The notes beneath the pieces are model-generated. The model worked only from the letters and a program-made list of their open reading frames with translations, was not told where the DNA came from and searched no databases. A stretch of DNA of 64,000 nucleotides, from positions 514,992,815 through 515,056,814 of the forward strand of contig CM077115.1 in NCBI GenBank assembly GCA_039619475.1. Reading direction: 5' to 3'. Positions 58,501-64,000 of the stretch are shown one piece after another. A program made the position numbers and the translations under genes. Source of the stretch: Icerya purchasi. Its lineage: Eukaryota > Arthropoda > Insecta > Hemiptera > Monophlebidae. Position 1 is the first letter of the stretch; each line of letters starts with the position of its first letter.

Positions 58501-61500
58501 ATTCGATGCTAATCAACACAACGTTGTGTGTCGCGGTTTCGTACGTTCTAATCGTCGTCGTTGGAAAAGTAAAAAAGTTGACCAAATAAAATTGTTACAA
58601 ATTTATATTTTGTGTCCGCGACTGCGTTGCTGTTTTTAAAAAATTGTGTTATTGTCGTAAAAATATATGCTTGTGTTTTCTTAACAAGTTTTACCTTATT
58701 GAACACGTGGTGCGGTACCACTGTGAGGCCTCCCGTAAAAGGGGTTAAATACGCCTATGGTGCGTTCGCGATTATTTTTGGTTGGTTTCCGTGAGAAATA
58801 CGAAAGACTGTTTGTTTTTTTTTATTTTAAAAAAATCAGTTCCTCCGTATTTTCGTGTGTTCGGCAAGTCCTCTTCCACCAAGAAAAGATTAAATCGTGA
58901 AAAAGAAGAGAATTCATTTCAGTATATATATATATATATATATATATATAACTCGGCCATTTTAGCCTCGCAAGGGGCTGTGCCCCTTGACCCCTCTTGT
59001 TTTCATTTCTGTCTCTTTCTCTTCTATACTTTGTATAAAATGATCAAAGTTTACAACGTAATTCTTACTGGCATCAACACAAAAAAAAAATAACATAATC
59101 GCAAAAATCCTATCCTAACATTTAATTTTCATTATATAAAATTAAGACATTTTTTCGTTATATTTTTCATTACATTTTCGTTTTATATTTCATTTTTTCT
59201 AATGGGGGGTAGCCTAAGCATTACGTTGTAATTAATTATACATACATGTATGCCGCAGTAAATATGTAATTAATTTTTTCTTTTAAAAATTTTATAATTT
59301 ATTCGATCGTTAGATATAATTAACTTCATCTTGGCCATTATGCGATACTGCCTGTATTTTTCAGTTTGTACAACTTTATATTTGCGGTAAATCTTATAAT
59401 ATGAACGAAAATTATACATCTTGGAAATCGGTTTACCGATTTTTGATGAAGTTTATGAAATTAGAGTTTTTTTTAGATATAAATAGGCGAGAAAATTCTA
59501 CGAAGCGACCAATCATAAAAGAGAAGCAACCAATGGATTAATTGATCATCGTAATTTTAGAATTTATTAAAAAATAAACAAAACGCTTTCATAGAAGAAC
59601 ATTGAAATTTCGCGATGAGATAAATTTGTTTACTATATTTTTACATGCCACGATTTAGAAATATTATGCAAACTGAAATAAACTTTCAAAATTGAAAAAT
59701 AGAGTTACGCTAACTTTCGTATTAGCACGCGTGTTAGTTGTATTTTTGCAAATGTCTACGAAGCTCATGAATACACTTTAATTGATCTGCATGTTCTTCG
59801 GAATAAATCCAAAGGTCGACAGAAAAAGAAAAAAAAAACAAAAAGATTTTTATCCTAAAAAAATTTCACTACACAAATTTACCTGGCAATTATTTGTTGA
59901 TGCATGTAATAAAACAGCTCTCCGCGACGATCTTTTCGCACGATTTCGATCGGACCGTCCAACGGATAGACTAAATGCCAATGCCAATGATGTAGATTGA
60001 CAGCCATGTCTTCGCGGAAATAGGCCAATCTATGTTCGACATCCAAGTCGGAAGCCGTATAATCCCTCGGGATTTCTACTGCCACCTTTTATATTTAAAC
60101 AAGAAATAACAAATAGGTTAACTCATATAAATACATATAGAATAGTGCAATACAGGCCGGCCATGTTAAAAATAGCACACATCTGTACCCTATTTCCGCC
60201 GGTCGAAATGACGGAGTTTTCTTCGCGAACTTTCGCTAATGAAACGCTGTCGACATACAGTTCCGGGAAAGTACACGCGTGAGATGGCAGCGGTATATTT
60301 CTGGTATCTCGGCGATGCAACAGCGCCACTGATAGCGCGTAAATATATAGGAAAGGATTGACTCGTTGTTGAATGTAACAGCAGATCGAAGTGAATTCCT
60401 CTAAATTCGCAGCGTCTAAATAAAAAGGGAAAATATGTATAATACTAGTAAGGTGGACATTTTTAGTGCGAGACGGCGAAAGTGCCCGAAAACGAATTAT
60501 TATCGGTGCAAAAATTAACCGATTAACATTTAAATATTTAAAACATTCCCTCCTCTTCGTTAATAAGAAACACAGGTAAAAATCATGAACATGTTTTATG
60601 TTTTCATCTGAAAAAAAAACTCGTGCCATATTAAATCATAAATGGGAATTTTATTCGCAAAGATAAATTTTATCTGCAAAGTGAAACATAAAGCCCGCTT
60701 AAGTTAGAAGTCGGTTTCGGCGCCTGTTAAATAATAAAATTATTCGGCGAAGAAACGGATTTTATAAATCCACAAATGTTGGCAAAGAGTTTGTGAAGTA
60801 ATTAATTTCGTATTTTCACGCGTTCAGCATGATGACGTTTATACAGGTGTATTGTTATTACATGGTTAGTGGTAATTTTATTACGATCTAAATGGAACAT
60901 CTCGTGTATAGACTTGATCAACTTCGGAGAACCAGGAAGTGTTTTGAGGTCGAACTATTAAATAATCATCGATAACAAATGGCGTCCGTTTCCATGAACG
61001 ACTCTGTGCTCGTTGGAAAAGTCTCGAAATATTTTCGTTCCTGTCCAAAAGGTCGCCAGCCTTTTGTATTCTCGTCAGCATATTTAATATTCGAAGAATA
61101 TGATGGCGCTTTTAGTTTGACACGCTCTTTTATATTTCAAATAATGATTCTTCTCTGTTATCGCCTTTCATGTTTTCTCTTTTCATCTTCTTTGATCGCC
61201 TCTTCCAATACGAAATCGTTTAGTGCTTTCGATCGTCAGTAAAACGGATTATTGATAAATCTCGAAATCGCCGTTCAAAATGTTTTGCGTTCTCTATGTA
61301 CTTGCTATTTTTGGGTTTTTATGTGTTCGACTATTCTGGCTTATTCGCGAAATTTAATATGACCGCAGCGAAAGAAGTGGGGAAAATTCTCAAACTGAAG
61401 GCAGCGCGGAATAATAATATGTAAATTTTAAAGATTGAAATTATCAAAGTAGTTCGTGACGAGATATTGTTTATAAAAAAAAAAACTTATTCAAAAAAAA

Positions 61501-61628
61501 TTCAAGCGAATAAGAAGAGAATAATGGTTTTCTGGTATTAAACATTTTTTTGATAATCTCTAGAACTATAATAAAACATGTTTATGTTGGAAAATTCGCA
61601 AAATTACAATTTAAATGGAAAACGACTA

Positions 61629-61671
<43 letters not shown>

Positions 61672-62379
61672 ACTCGGCCATTTTGGCTTCGCAAGGGGCT
61701 GTGCCTCTTGACCCCTCTTGCTTTCATTTCTGTCTCTTTCTCTTCTATACTTTGTATAAAATTATTAAAATTTACAACGTAATACTTACTGGCATCAACA
61801 CAAAAAAAATAACATAAACAAAAAAGTCCTATTCTAACATTTAACTTTCATTATATAAAATTAAGACATTTTTTCGTTACATATTTCATTACATAAAATT
61901 GTGACATTTTTTAAATAACGATAATAAAAATCCTATAAAATATAACAAACGTTACATAAAATAGGGACATTTTTTTGGGACATTTTGCGTTACATAAAAT
62001 AGGGACATTTTTTTGGAACATTTTGCGTTACATAAAATAGGGACATTTTTTTGGGACACTTTGCGCTACATAAAATTGGGACATTTTTTTGGGACATTTT
62101 GCGCTACATAAAATTGGGACATTTTTTCTAATGGGGGGGTAACCTAAGAATTACGTTGTAATTAATATATATTTATATATGGACTGGCTTACTTATTAAC
62201 ACGCTTATAAGCTGAGTAGCGCATTGACGATGAAAGTCGTTGAACACCGTAAAATTACTTCTTTTGTCTAACCGCACGACGGTACTGATGTCGGGAATTG
62301 GATACTCACGAACCGGTATAAGATTGTAATTTGGTCCTCTGGTAGCTACCGCGTCGGCAATCGGCCTGTACCGATCACT
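41044..62379 (-). CDS. PPO: Prophenoloxidase (PPO), eleven of its exons
   Basis: Copper enzyme zymogen that, once cleaved, oxidises phenols to quinones for melanin in immunity and wound healing; insect PPOs are made without a signal peptide. Eleven exons join in frame to 668 codons. Counted from the first residue visible: CuA ligands H171 and H175 ([11 protein letters not shown]) and H200 (YYMHQQ); CuB ligands H326 and H330 (LHNMGHM) and H366 (YKWHAF); the PPO-typical GCGWPDHML motif at 541-549; [20 protein letters not shown] near the C-terminus. All six histidines plus GCGWP separate it from hexamerins and point to PPO rather than haemocyanin. Family members have about 690 residues, so roughly 30-40 N-terminal residues, including the activation site, are missing and should lie beyond 64000. 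The last 30 or so residues are an unusual Thr/Ala/Gln-rich tail. Introns reach 8.8 kb and are full of transposons. Confidence 0.95.
41881..42116 (-). CDS. PPO: PPO exon with the GCGWP motif
   Basis: Residues 496-574, with [32 protein letters not shown] and [14 protein letters not shown]. GCGWPxHML is the thioester-like motif typical of PPOs. Acceptor GACGCAG, donor AGA|GTAAGC. Confidence 0.95.
42675..43054. mobile_element. hAT-type MITE with perfect 8-bp duplication
   Basis: The element proper is 42683-43046 (364 bp). Its ends CAGGGCCGTATCTGAGG and, inverted, CAGGACCGTATATCTAG are alike over the first 11-12 bases. TATTCGTC flanks it exactly on both sides (42675-42682 and 43047-43054). A G run lies next to the left end, as in the other hAT-type elements of this window. 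No transposase. It lies in the 8.8-kb PPO intron. Confidence 0.82.
43055..44850. other. PPO intron, unrecognised part
   Basis: AT-rich with a 20-base T run near 43853-43870. No gene seen. CAGTGGTGGATCC near 44605 looks like a hAT end without a partner. Confidence 0.4.
44851..45110 (+). pseudogene. Possible scrap of a non-LTR reverse transcriptase
   Basis: Encodes ALRGIPQGG near 44902, like the G-[IVL]-P-Q-G-S block of reverse transcriptases, followed by poorly matching sequence (a [14 protein letters not shown] frame). Too short and degraded for a firm call. Confidence 0.3.
45440..46030 (+). mobile_element. Non-autonomous Helitron 3' end
   Basis: The end GGCACGAAGTTCGCCGGATCAGCTAG followed by T has an imperfect hairpin (CGAA-G-TTCG core) and CTAG at 46027-46030, like the Helitron end at 15697 (both share TCAGCTAG). 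The left boundary is unclear; 45510-45700 matches the dispersed block at 8660-8850. No coding capacity. Confidence 0.55.
46031..46111. repeat. TA/CA microsatellite next to the R1-like 3' tail
   Basis: About 24 TA units, a short CA run (46078-46093), then more TA. It directly abuts the A-rich tail of the retrotransposon. Confidence 0.9.
46215..49181 (-). CDS. R1-like ORF2: endonuclease and reverse transcriptase
   Basis: 988 codons without a break, close to the usual length for R1-clade ORF2. It nicks target DNA and copies the element RNA into it. Endonuclease: [10 protein letters not shown] at 9-18, GDFNSR at 118-123, IDYVLV at 170-175, SDHKNI at 194-199. Reverse transcriptase: [20 protein letters not shown] near 478-497, [12 protein letters not shown] near 516, [12 protein letters not shown] at 549-560, [14 protein letters not shown] at 606-619, YADD at 641-644. 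C-terminal zinc motif in [19 protein letters not shown]. All catalytic motifs are present, so this copy may encode an active enzyme. Its ATG overlaps the end of ORF1 by 8 bases, which suggests coupled translation. Confidence 0.93.
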   Translation of the reverse strand: MANIKIILQNVNHCKEAQSVLNLNNQHNTNYLCVICDPYLYGNEKQYNFLLHTKYVAICSNIKNVSSTKISDYIIKVNVNDIVIFGIYFPPNSDLIYQFTLLLKHIKQNWRHNVIILGDFNSRLKFMESKNFPHTPRNAQFENFVYSGNLTIKNDYNIHTFQNHNGQSLIDYVLVNINFKYKLSSVMLQDFHLSDHKNISIEIFDTNIINNDNILTLDTDIFISNLNADLMLNFETSLKLASTELQVNNIIEQFNDNLTNNVNKSKVKKPKTNKSWWNRDLEYFKLLVRRLNNIKHKNFINKLIYKVTLKLYRNKIKYFKQQAWRTFCSSSRAWGKPYKILTNSEPFKFPDLKINGNNDTCSSIASNKDKMSLLMNTFFNFKETGSISLDKITDINKQQQFEVTYFELKQIIQNLTNRKAPSSDGITNKVIKIIFFYFPNLLLTLYNKLLQFNMFPSAWKCATLIMLNKPNRDLSKVNGYRPICLLNSLSKIYEKIILKFLNNEISSTSVLNAYQYGFRKFFSTELAIADVTDNLLQNKQRNNPSIIISFDIEGAFNNCDRQVIIDTLIVNGFSFNVITLIYDYLTNRRVKWAYQNDIVDVKNNFGVPQGSVLGPVLWNILYSNIHSKLSNIYAGLRLYSYADDLLLVYNVHLSSNSTLSSHIANCNEVICKLKTIVNALNLKFEITKSQIMVIPGRDKNLDQICYNNIKINNHTFSSTDHIKYLGFILDDRLKYNKHIQYINNKVNKYYYIFKSLGGKLWGLNYKSKIILYKGLVQSLYSYCAGVYYNRLTKQQIHNVNSNCRKFLIDLTSSYVTASNIAIQTIARVLPIDLYIKKRSLIFNAKKENNGIISKELLKQVDLQIFNEFKIRYDTLSNGKLINKFFPNVIKRFKNKNITVNYYMTQILTGHGSIGYFLSKLNIISDSKCCNCKSNEVENVQHIIYTCSKYNHLRQLYMIDCALQLNEIILLEQFPVFISELFKIKHIYK
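49174..50233 (-). CDS. R1-like ORF1: RNA-binding Gag-like protein, one frameshift
   Basis: Begins [15 protein letters not shown] at 50233. The first frame ends at 49937, but the neighbouring frame is open from about 49960 down to 49174 and continues the protein, so one indel at about 49940-49960 separates the two parts. The N-terminal third is rich in Lys, Asn and Leu and could form a coiled coil; the C-terminal part has a knuckle [14 protein letters not shown] (C-x2-C-x4-H-x4-C) and a second cysteine group ([12 protein letters not shown]). It would bind element RNA. The shift may be a recent mutation or, less likely, a programmed one. Confidence 0.8.
50408..50423. repeat. Short TA tract at the R1-like 5' end
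   Basis: About eight TA units next to the apparent 5' end of the retrotransposon, matching the long TA/CA tract at its 3' end. Confidence 0.7.
50895..51030 (-). CDS. PPO: PPO exon [15 protein letters not shown]...
   Basis: Residues 451-495 ([32 protein letters not shown]). Ends with one base of a split codon at donor T|GTGAGT. The 8.8-kb intron that follows contains the R1-like retrotransposon. Confidence 0.94.
51139..51330 (-). CDS. PPO: PPO exon [13 protein letters not shown]...
   Basis: Residues 387-450, start of the C-terminal beta-sandwich domain, with [20 protein letters not shown] and [14 protein letters not shown]. Donor TCT|GTAAGT. Confidence 0.94.
51810..51977. mobile_element. Fold-back MITE (168 bp) in a PPO intron
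   Basis: TAAATTTAACC at the left is repeated inverted at the right (GGTTAAATTTA). Inside, GACTGAAATCGTAACACCAT on the left pairs with ATGGTGCTACGATTTCAGTC on the right (one mismatch). Arms of 50-60 bases close on an A/T-rich loop. No coding capacity; superfamily uncertain. Confidence 0.75.
51978..52367. other. PPO intron, unrecognised
   Basis: Remainder of the intron 51331-52367; a T run near 52149-52164, no gene. Confidence 0.45.
52368..52493 (-). CDS. PPO: PPO exon with the third CuB histidine
   Basis: Residues 345-386 ([33 protein letters not shown]). H366 is the last copper ligand. Donor CAG|GTAAAT. Confidence 0.95.
52494..53625. other. PPO intron, unrecognised
   Basis: Nothing identifiable. 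The minus strand near 53023-53108 has a short open frame with good composition, but the exons on both sides join in phase without it. Confidence 0.45.
53626..53790 (-). CDS. PPO: PPO exon with the first two CuB histidines
   Basis: Residues 290-344 ([20 protein letters not shown] ... [20 protein letters not shown] ... RFL). Phase 0 both ends; donor TTG|GTTAGT. Confidence 0.95.
53791..54551. other. PPO intron, unrecognised
   Basis: No gene or repeat seen. Confidence 0.45.
54552..54650 (-). CDS. PPO: PPO exon [19 protein letters not shown]...
   Basis: Residues 257-289, with [19 protein letters not shown]. Acceptor TTTCAG, donor TTT|GTAAGT, phase 0 both ends. Confidence 0.93.
54651..55802. other. 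PPO intron with microsatellite
   Basis: Contains a duplicated ATTTCTGGCT-containing block (55300-55325 and 55388-55413) and the TA/GA microsatellite listed separately. No gene. Confidence 0.45.
55478..55548. repeat. TA then GA microsatellite
   Basis: About 22 TA units followed by about 12 GA units with one interruption (GCGAGAG). Confidence 0.9.
55803..55953 (-). CDS. PPO: PPO exon [13 protein letters not shown]...
   Basis: Residues 206-256, from [20 protein letters not shown] to [14 protein letters not shown]. Acceptor TTTCAG, donor TCG|GTAAAT. Confidence 0.93.
55954..57079. other. PPO intron, unrecognised part
   Basis: No gene. At 57014-57055 a G-rich/C-rich segment ending CCTCCCTGTGGATGCGCTATTG looks like the right end of a hAT-type element, but I could not find its left end. 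Confidence 0.4.
57082..58025 (+). mobile_element. Mariner-like element with deleted transposase (944 bp)
   Basis: Ends GGGTCATTCAAAAAGCTTCG and, inverted, AAGTCACCCGAAAAGTTTCG, both continuing ACGATTTC, flanked by TA on each side (57080-57081 and 58026-58027). Encodes transposase remains. A TA tract follows (58029-58057). Confidence 0.82.
57210..57910 (+). pseudogene. Mariner-like transposase relic
   Basis: Starts [20 protein letters not shown] at 57210 (a DUF4817-type helix-turn-helix), continues in other frames with [15 protein letters not shown], then jumps to the catalytic half: [38 protein letters not shown] (second D), a [12 protein letters not shown] block (third D region) and [20 protein letters not shown]. 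The segment with the first catalytic D is deleted, and there are several frameshifts and stops. Confidence 0.8.
58058..58922. other. PPO intron, unrecognised part
   Basis: No gene or element recognised between the mariner-like element and the TA-anchored repeat. Confidence 0.4.
58923..58949. repeat. TA microsatellite before repeat-family copy 2
   Basis: About 13 TA units abutting AACTCGGCC. Confidence 0.85.
58950..59235 (+). repeat. TA-anchored dispersed repeat, copy 2
   Basis: Same layout as 35902-36246: AACTCGGCCATTTT, hairpin CAAGGGGC-TGT-GCCCCTTG (58970-58988), CTTTGTATAAAAT, TACAACGTAATTCTTA, and the inverted partner before GTTGTAATTAAT. Shorter by an internal deletion of about 60 bases. 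High similarity to copy 1 suggests recent spread. Confidence 0.82.
59236..59882. other. PPO intron, unrecognised part
   Basis: No gene or repeat recognised. Confidence 0.4.
59883..60085 (-). CDS. PPO: PPO exon with the CuA site
   Basis: Residues 139-205 ([20 protein letters not shown]... [12 protein letters not shown] ... [13 protein letters not shown]). Contains all three CuA histidines. Donor CCAG|GTAAAT splits an Arg codon. Confidence 0.95.
60189..60415 (-). CDS. PPO: PPO exon with [20 protein letters not shown]
   Basis: Acceptor TATTTAG, donor AGG|GTACAG. Residues 63-138; carries the strongly conserved [12 protein letters not shown] and [10 protein letters not shown] blocks. Phase in 1, out 0. 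Confidence 0.92.
60416..61630. other. PPO intron, unrecognised part
   Basis: Short frames on both strands around 60880-61240 overlap each other and resemble no protein. No element ends seen. Confidence 0.4.
61631..61670. repeat. TA microsatellite before repeat-family copy 3
   Basis: About 18 TA units with one TG interruption, abutting AACTCGGCC. Confidence 0.85.
61671..62168 (+). repeat. TA-anchored dispersed repeat, copy 3 (long form)
   Basis: Same start, hairpin region (one base changed in the 3' strand, GCCTCTTG) and inverted inner blocks as copies 1 and 2. Its extra length comes from a tandem array at 61953-62130. It ends 25 bases before a PPO exon. Confidence 0.82.
61953..62130 (+). 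repeat. Tandem array of a 38-bp unit inside copy 3
   Basis: Four to five units of ACATAAAATAGGGACATT followed by TTTTTGGGACATTTTGCGTT, with single-base variants. Copies 1 and 2 have one unit or less. Confidence 0.85.
62193..62379 (-). CDS. PPO: PPO exon encoding [11 protein letters not shown]...
   Basis: Acceptor GTCGTAG, donor A|GTAAGC. Encodes the first visible residues 1-62 ([15 protein letters not shown], then [20 protein letters not shown]), the end of the PPO pro-domain and the start of the helical domain. It ends with one base of a codon completed by the next exon. Confidence 0.85.
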
Positions 62380-62540
62380 CTACGACAAACGTTTGTTTTT
62401 GAAAATAGTTTATCCGATATAAATTAATAAAATCACAAAGATAATTGTATATCGAAATTTAATAATTAATAAACGACTTAGAGGTAATTTTTTATTTTCT
62501 TATACATGAGAAGGAAGTGGAAAAATTTATAATACCTTGA
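62380..62540. other. Upstream PPO intron
   Basis: Intron sequence 5' of the first visible PPO exon. The missing first exon was not found up to 64000. Confidence 0.5.
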
Positions 62541-63275
62541 AATTTCTGTCTACTTAGGGCTTGTGAAAGAAATGTTGAAAATAAAGGCGGAATAAACACG
62601 CCAGGAGAAGTATTGGAACAGAGAAGAATCTTTTAAAGGAGATTACATTGGAGGAAAACAAACTCAGACGACGAGAAATAAAGGATAAGATAGAGATTTT
62701 TCTAGGTGTAAAATTCCACTTTCTAGAAATAGATAAGCGTAAAGGACGCCAGTAGTTCAGCATCGAATCGACAGGCTTAAATAAGGTTTGCGAATAAGCA
62801 GAGATAGCGTATTAGATTCAACAAGAACTGCAGTAATCGGAGAGGGGATTTAAGAAAGCAACTAAATATTGTCGCAGATAAGAATTTTGGATTATATCTA
62901 ATTTAGAGAGACGAGACTTGGAAGCAGGACCGAAAAGAACAGTAATCAAATTCGGAACGGTTGATGGATTTACACAGAGAAATAAGGATTGCAGATTACC
63001 GCTTAAAGGTTTAGCCTTTTGAATGACGAAGAGAAAAGATATTGAGAAAAACAAACGACTGTCCAGGGAGACGACACTAGGATAACAGAAACAACACAAG
63101 AAAGAGAAATATTGTTTAAAGCTGGATTGACAAAAACAGGATTATAAGAAGTGCCTCTGGCTTTTGTAATTATGGCGCACAGAAGAGTAAGAAGCAGAAC
63201 TATAGGGTCAGAAGGTAAATATGACATAAGAGATAATAGGGGGACGGAATGTTCTAGCACAATAAGACACGAATT
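62541..63275 (-). pseudogene. Non-LTR reverse transcriptase relic
   Basis: On the minus strand: a RGTSYNPVFVNPALNNISL frame near 63165, then VVSLDSRLFFSISFLF near 63070, QKAKPLSGNLQSLFLCVNPS, and FGPASKSRLSKLDIIQNSYL near 62900, which match the order of the palm end and thumb of I/Jockey-like reverse transcriptases (L-D-S-R-L, K...LN.L, L..IQN..LR...GAF). Stops and frame changes throughout. It may be the same family as the RNase H relics at 24.6 and 39.9 kb. Confidence 0.55.
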
Positions 63276-64000
63276 AAGTGTTTCACCGGCTGATATAATA
63301 TCACGAGGTAAGATGTCGACAGCGAAAAGAATAAAGAAGAAGAATTTAAAGGAACAGAACTAGTGTGTAGGCTGGATATTGAAAAGAGGAAGACTGAGGT
63401 GGAAAAGAATGCAAATTTTTTCGTTATAATTGTCTCTAATTTAAGCGCGTTATTTTTATTTTTATCTATTTACTTGTTTATTCTTTCAAAAAAAAGAAGA
63501 AGAAATAAAGACAGAAAAACAAAAGTGCGTTTTGTTTGTTGTTTAACTTTTGTTGTTCTCGTTTTGTATATTTAGGAAATTTTAGTGATAATCCAGTCAA
63601 ATGGTAGAAATCTTTAAAGTGAATTTAGTCCCTTAAACCTTGCGAATCTTACATAAATCTTACCATAAAATAATTACACTGACAATGTTTTTTTACATTG
63701 TCGAAAATTTCTTATAATTTTTCGGCAACTTGCAATCTCATAAGATAGCTTTAATCCGTTCAATAAAAATTTATGAAAAATATTAAATTTTTAGGCGCAA
63801 TTTATTCACCGCGCCTTTTCTTTGGAAATTTTGTTAACTTTAGCGAAAACGGTTCTACTGCTCAGCCATCAACCGCGTTAAATACACCACTGGCAACTAC
63901 TGCCATAACCTGAATGAAATTTATAAAAAAAAAAGGAAGTCATCTTCGAAAGAACTGTGGAATGTTATACCACCGTGTACAAAATCAACAGTTCACATCT
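63276..64000. other. End of the window, nothing recognised
   Basis: I searched the minus strand for the PPO N-terminal exon (the FDRP and KG-containing segment) and did not find it. Two 70-codon plus-strand frames (63151-63363 and 63363-63575) resemble nothing. Confidence 0.4.

Noticed and set aside
61951..62130. The 38-bp repeats as a CRISPR array
   Set aside because: Units are contiguous without unique spacers, and the genome is eukaryotic.

Overview
The window is eukaryotic, AT-rich and full of transposable elements. Its best-anchored gene is an arthropod prophenoloxidase (PPO), and it carries Jockey-like, R1-like, piggyBac-like, mariner, Tc1, Helitron and hAT-type elements. Together these point to an insect with a moderately large, repeat-rich genome, possibly a hemipteran, but the order cannot be fixed from this sequence. 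I see no rRNA gene, no CRISPR array and no complete tRNA gene.

Two host genes lie tail to tail, about 10.5 kb apart. On the + strand (16296-30551) is the 3' part of a gene for a large, low-complexity, probably nuclear protein that I do not recognise. It has one 5.56 kb exon and three small 3' exons, and all splice phases agree. On the - strand (62379 down to 41044) are eleven exons of a PPO, the melanin-forming, copper-containing phenoloxidase zymogen of insect immunity. About 668 codons are present with all six copper-ligand histidines. Only the N-terminal first exon or exons lie outside the window.

Region by region: 1-3.5 kb, unrecognised DNA and a dead Jockey-like retroposon with an internal duplication. 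4.15-8.0 kb, a young LTR retrotransposon with 564-bp LTRs and a 5-bp target duplication. It carries gag and protease but no reverse transcriptase, RNase H or integrase. 9-11.3 kb, a hAT-type non-autonomous element, a piggyBac transposase tail and a mariner that cuts into it. 12.2-15.7 kb, a Helitron with two broken helicase fragments. 16.3-30.6 kb, the large gene; its introns hold a long inverted repeat (22.25-23.26 kb), MITEs and a non-LTR relic with RNase H. 31.8-33.5 kb, a Tc1 element with perfect long terminal repeats and a dead transposase. 35.9-40.6 kb, TA microsatellites, one copy of a dispersed repeat family anchored at TA tracts plus a related element, and another RNase H relic. 41.0-62.4 kb, PPO. 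Its 8.8-kb intron (42.1-50.9 kb) holds a hAT MITE, a Helitron end and a nearly intact R1-like retrotransposon lying in TA microsatellite DNA; other introns hold a mariner-like relic and two more copies of the TA-anchored family. 62.5-63.3 kb, another non-LTR reverse transcriptase relic.

The two host genes show no evident functional link. The items I would follow first are the RT-less LTR element, the repeated [ST]-P-x-hydrophobic-x(2)-S-R-R motif of the large protein, the TA-anchored repeat family, the R1-like element in the PPO intron and the long intronic inverted repeat.
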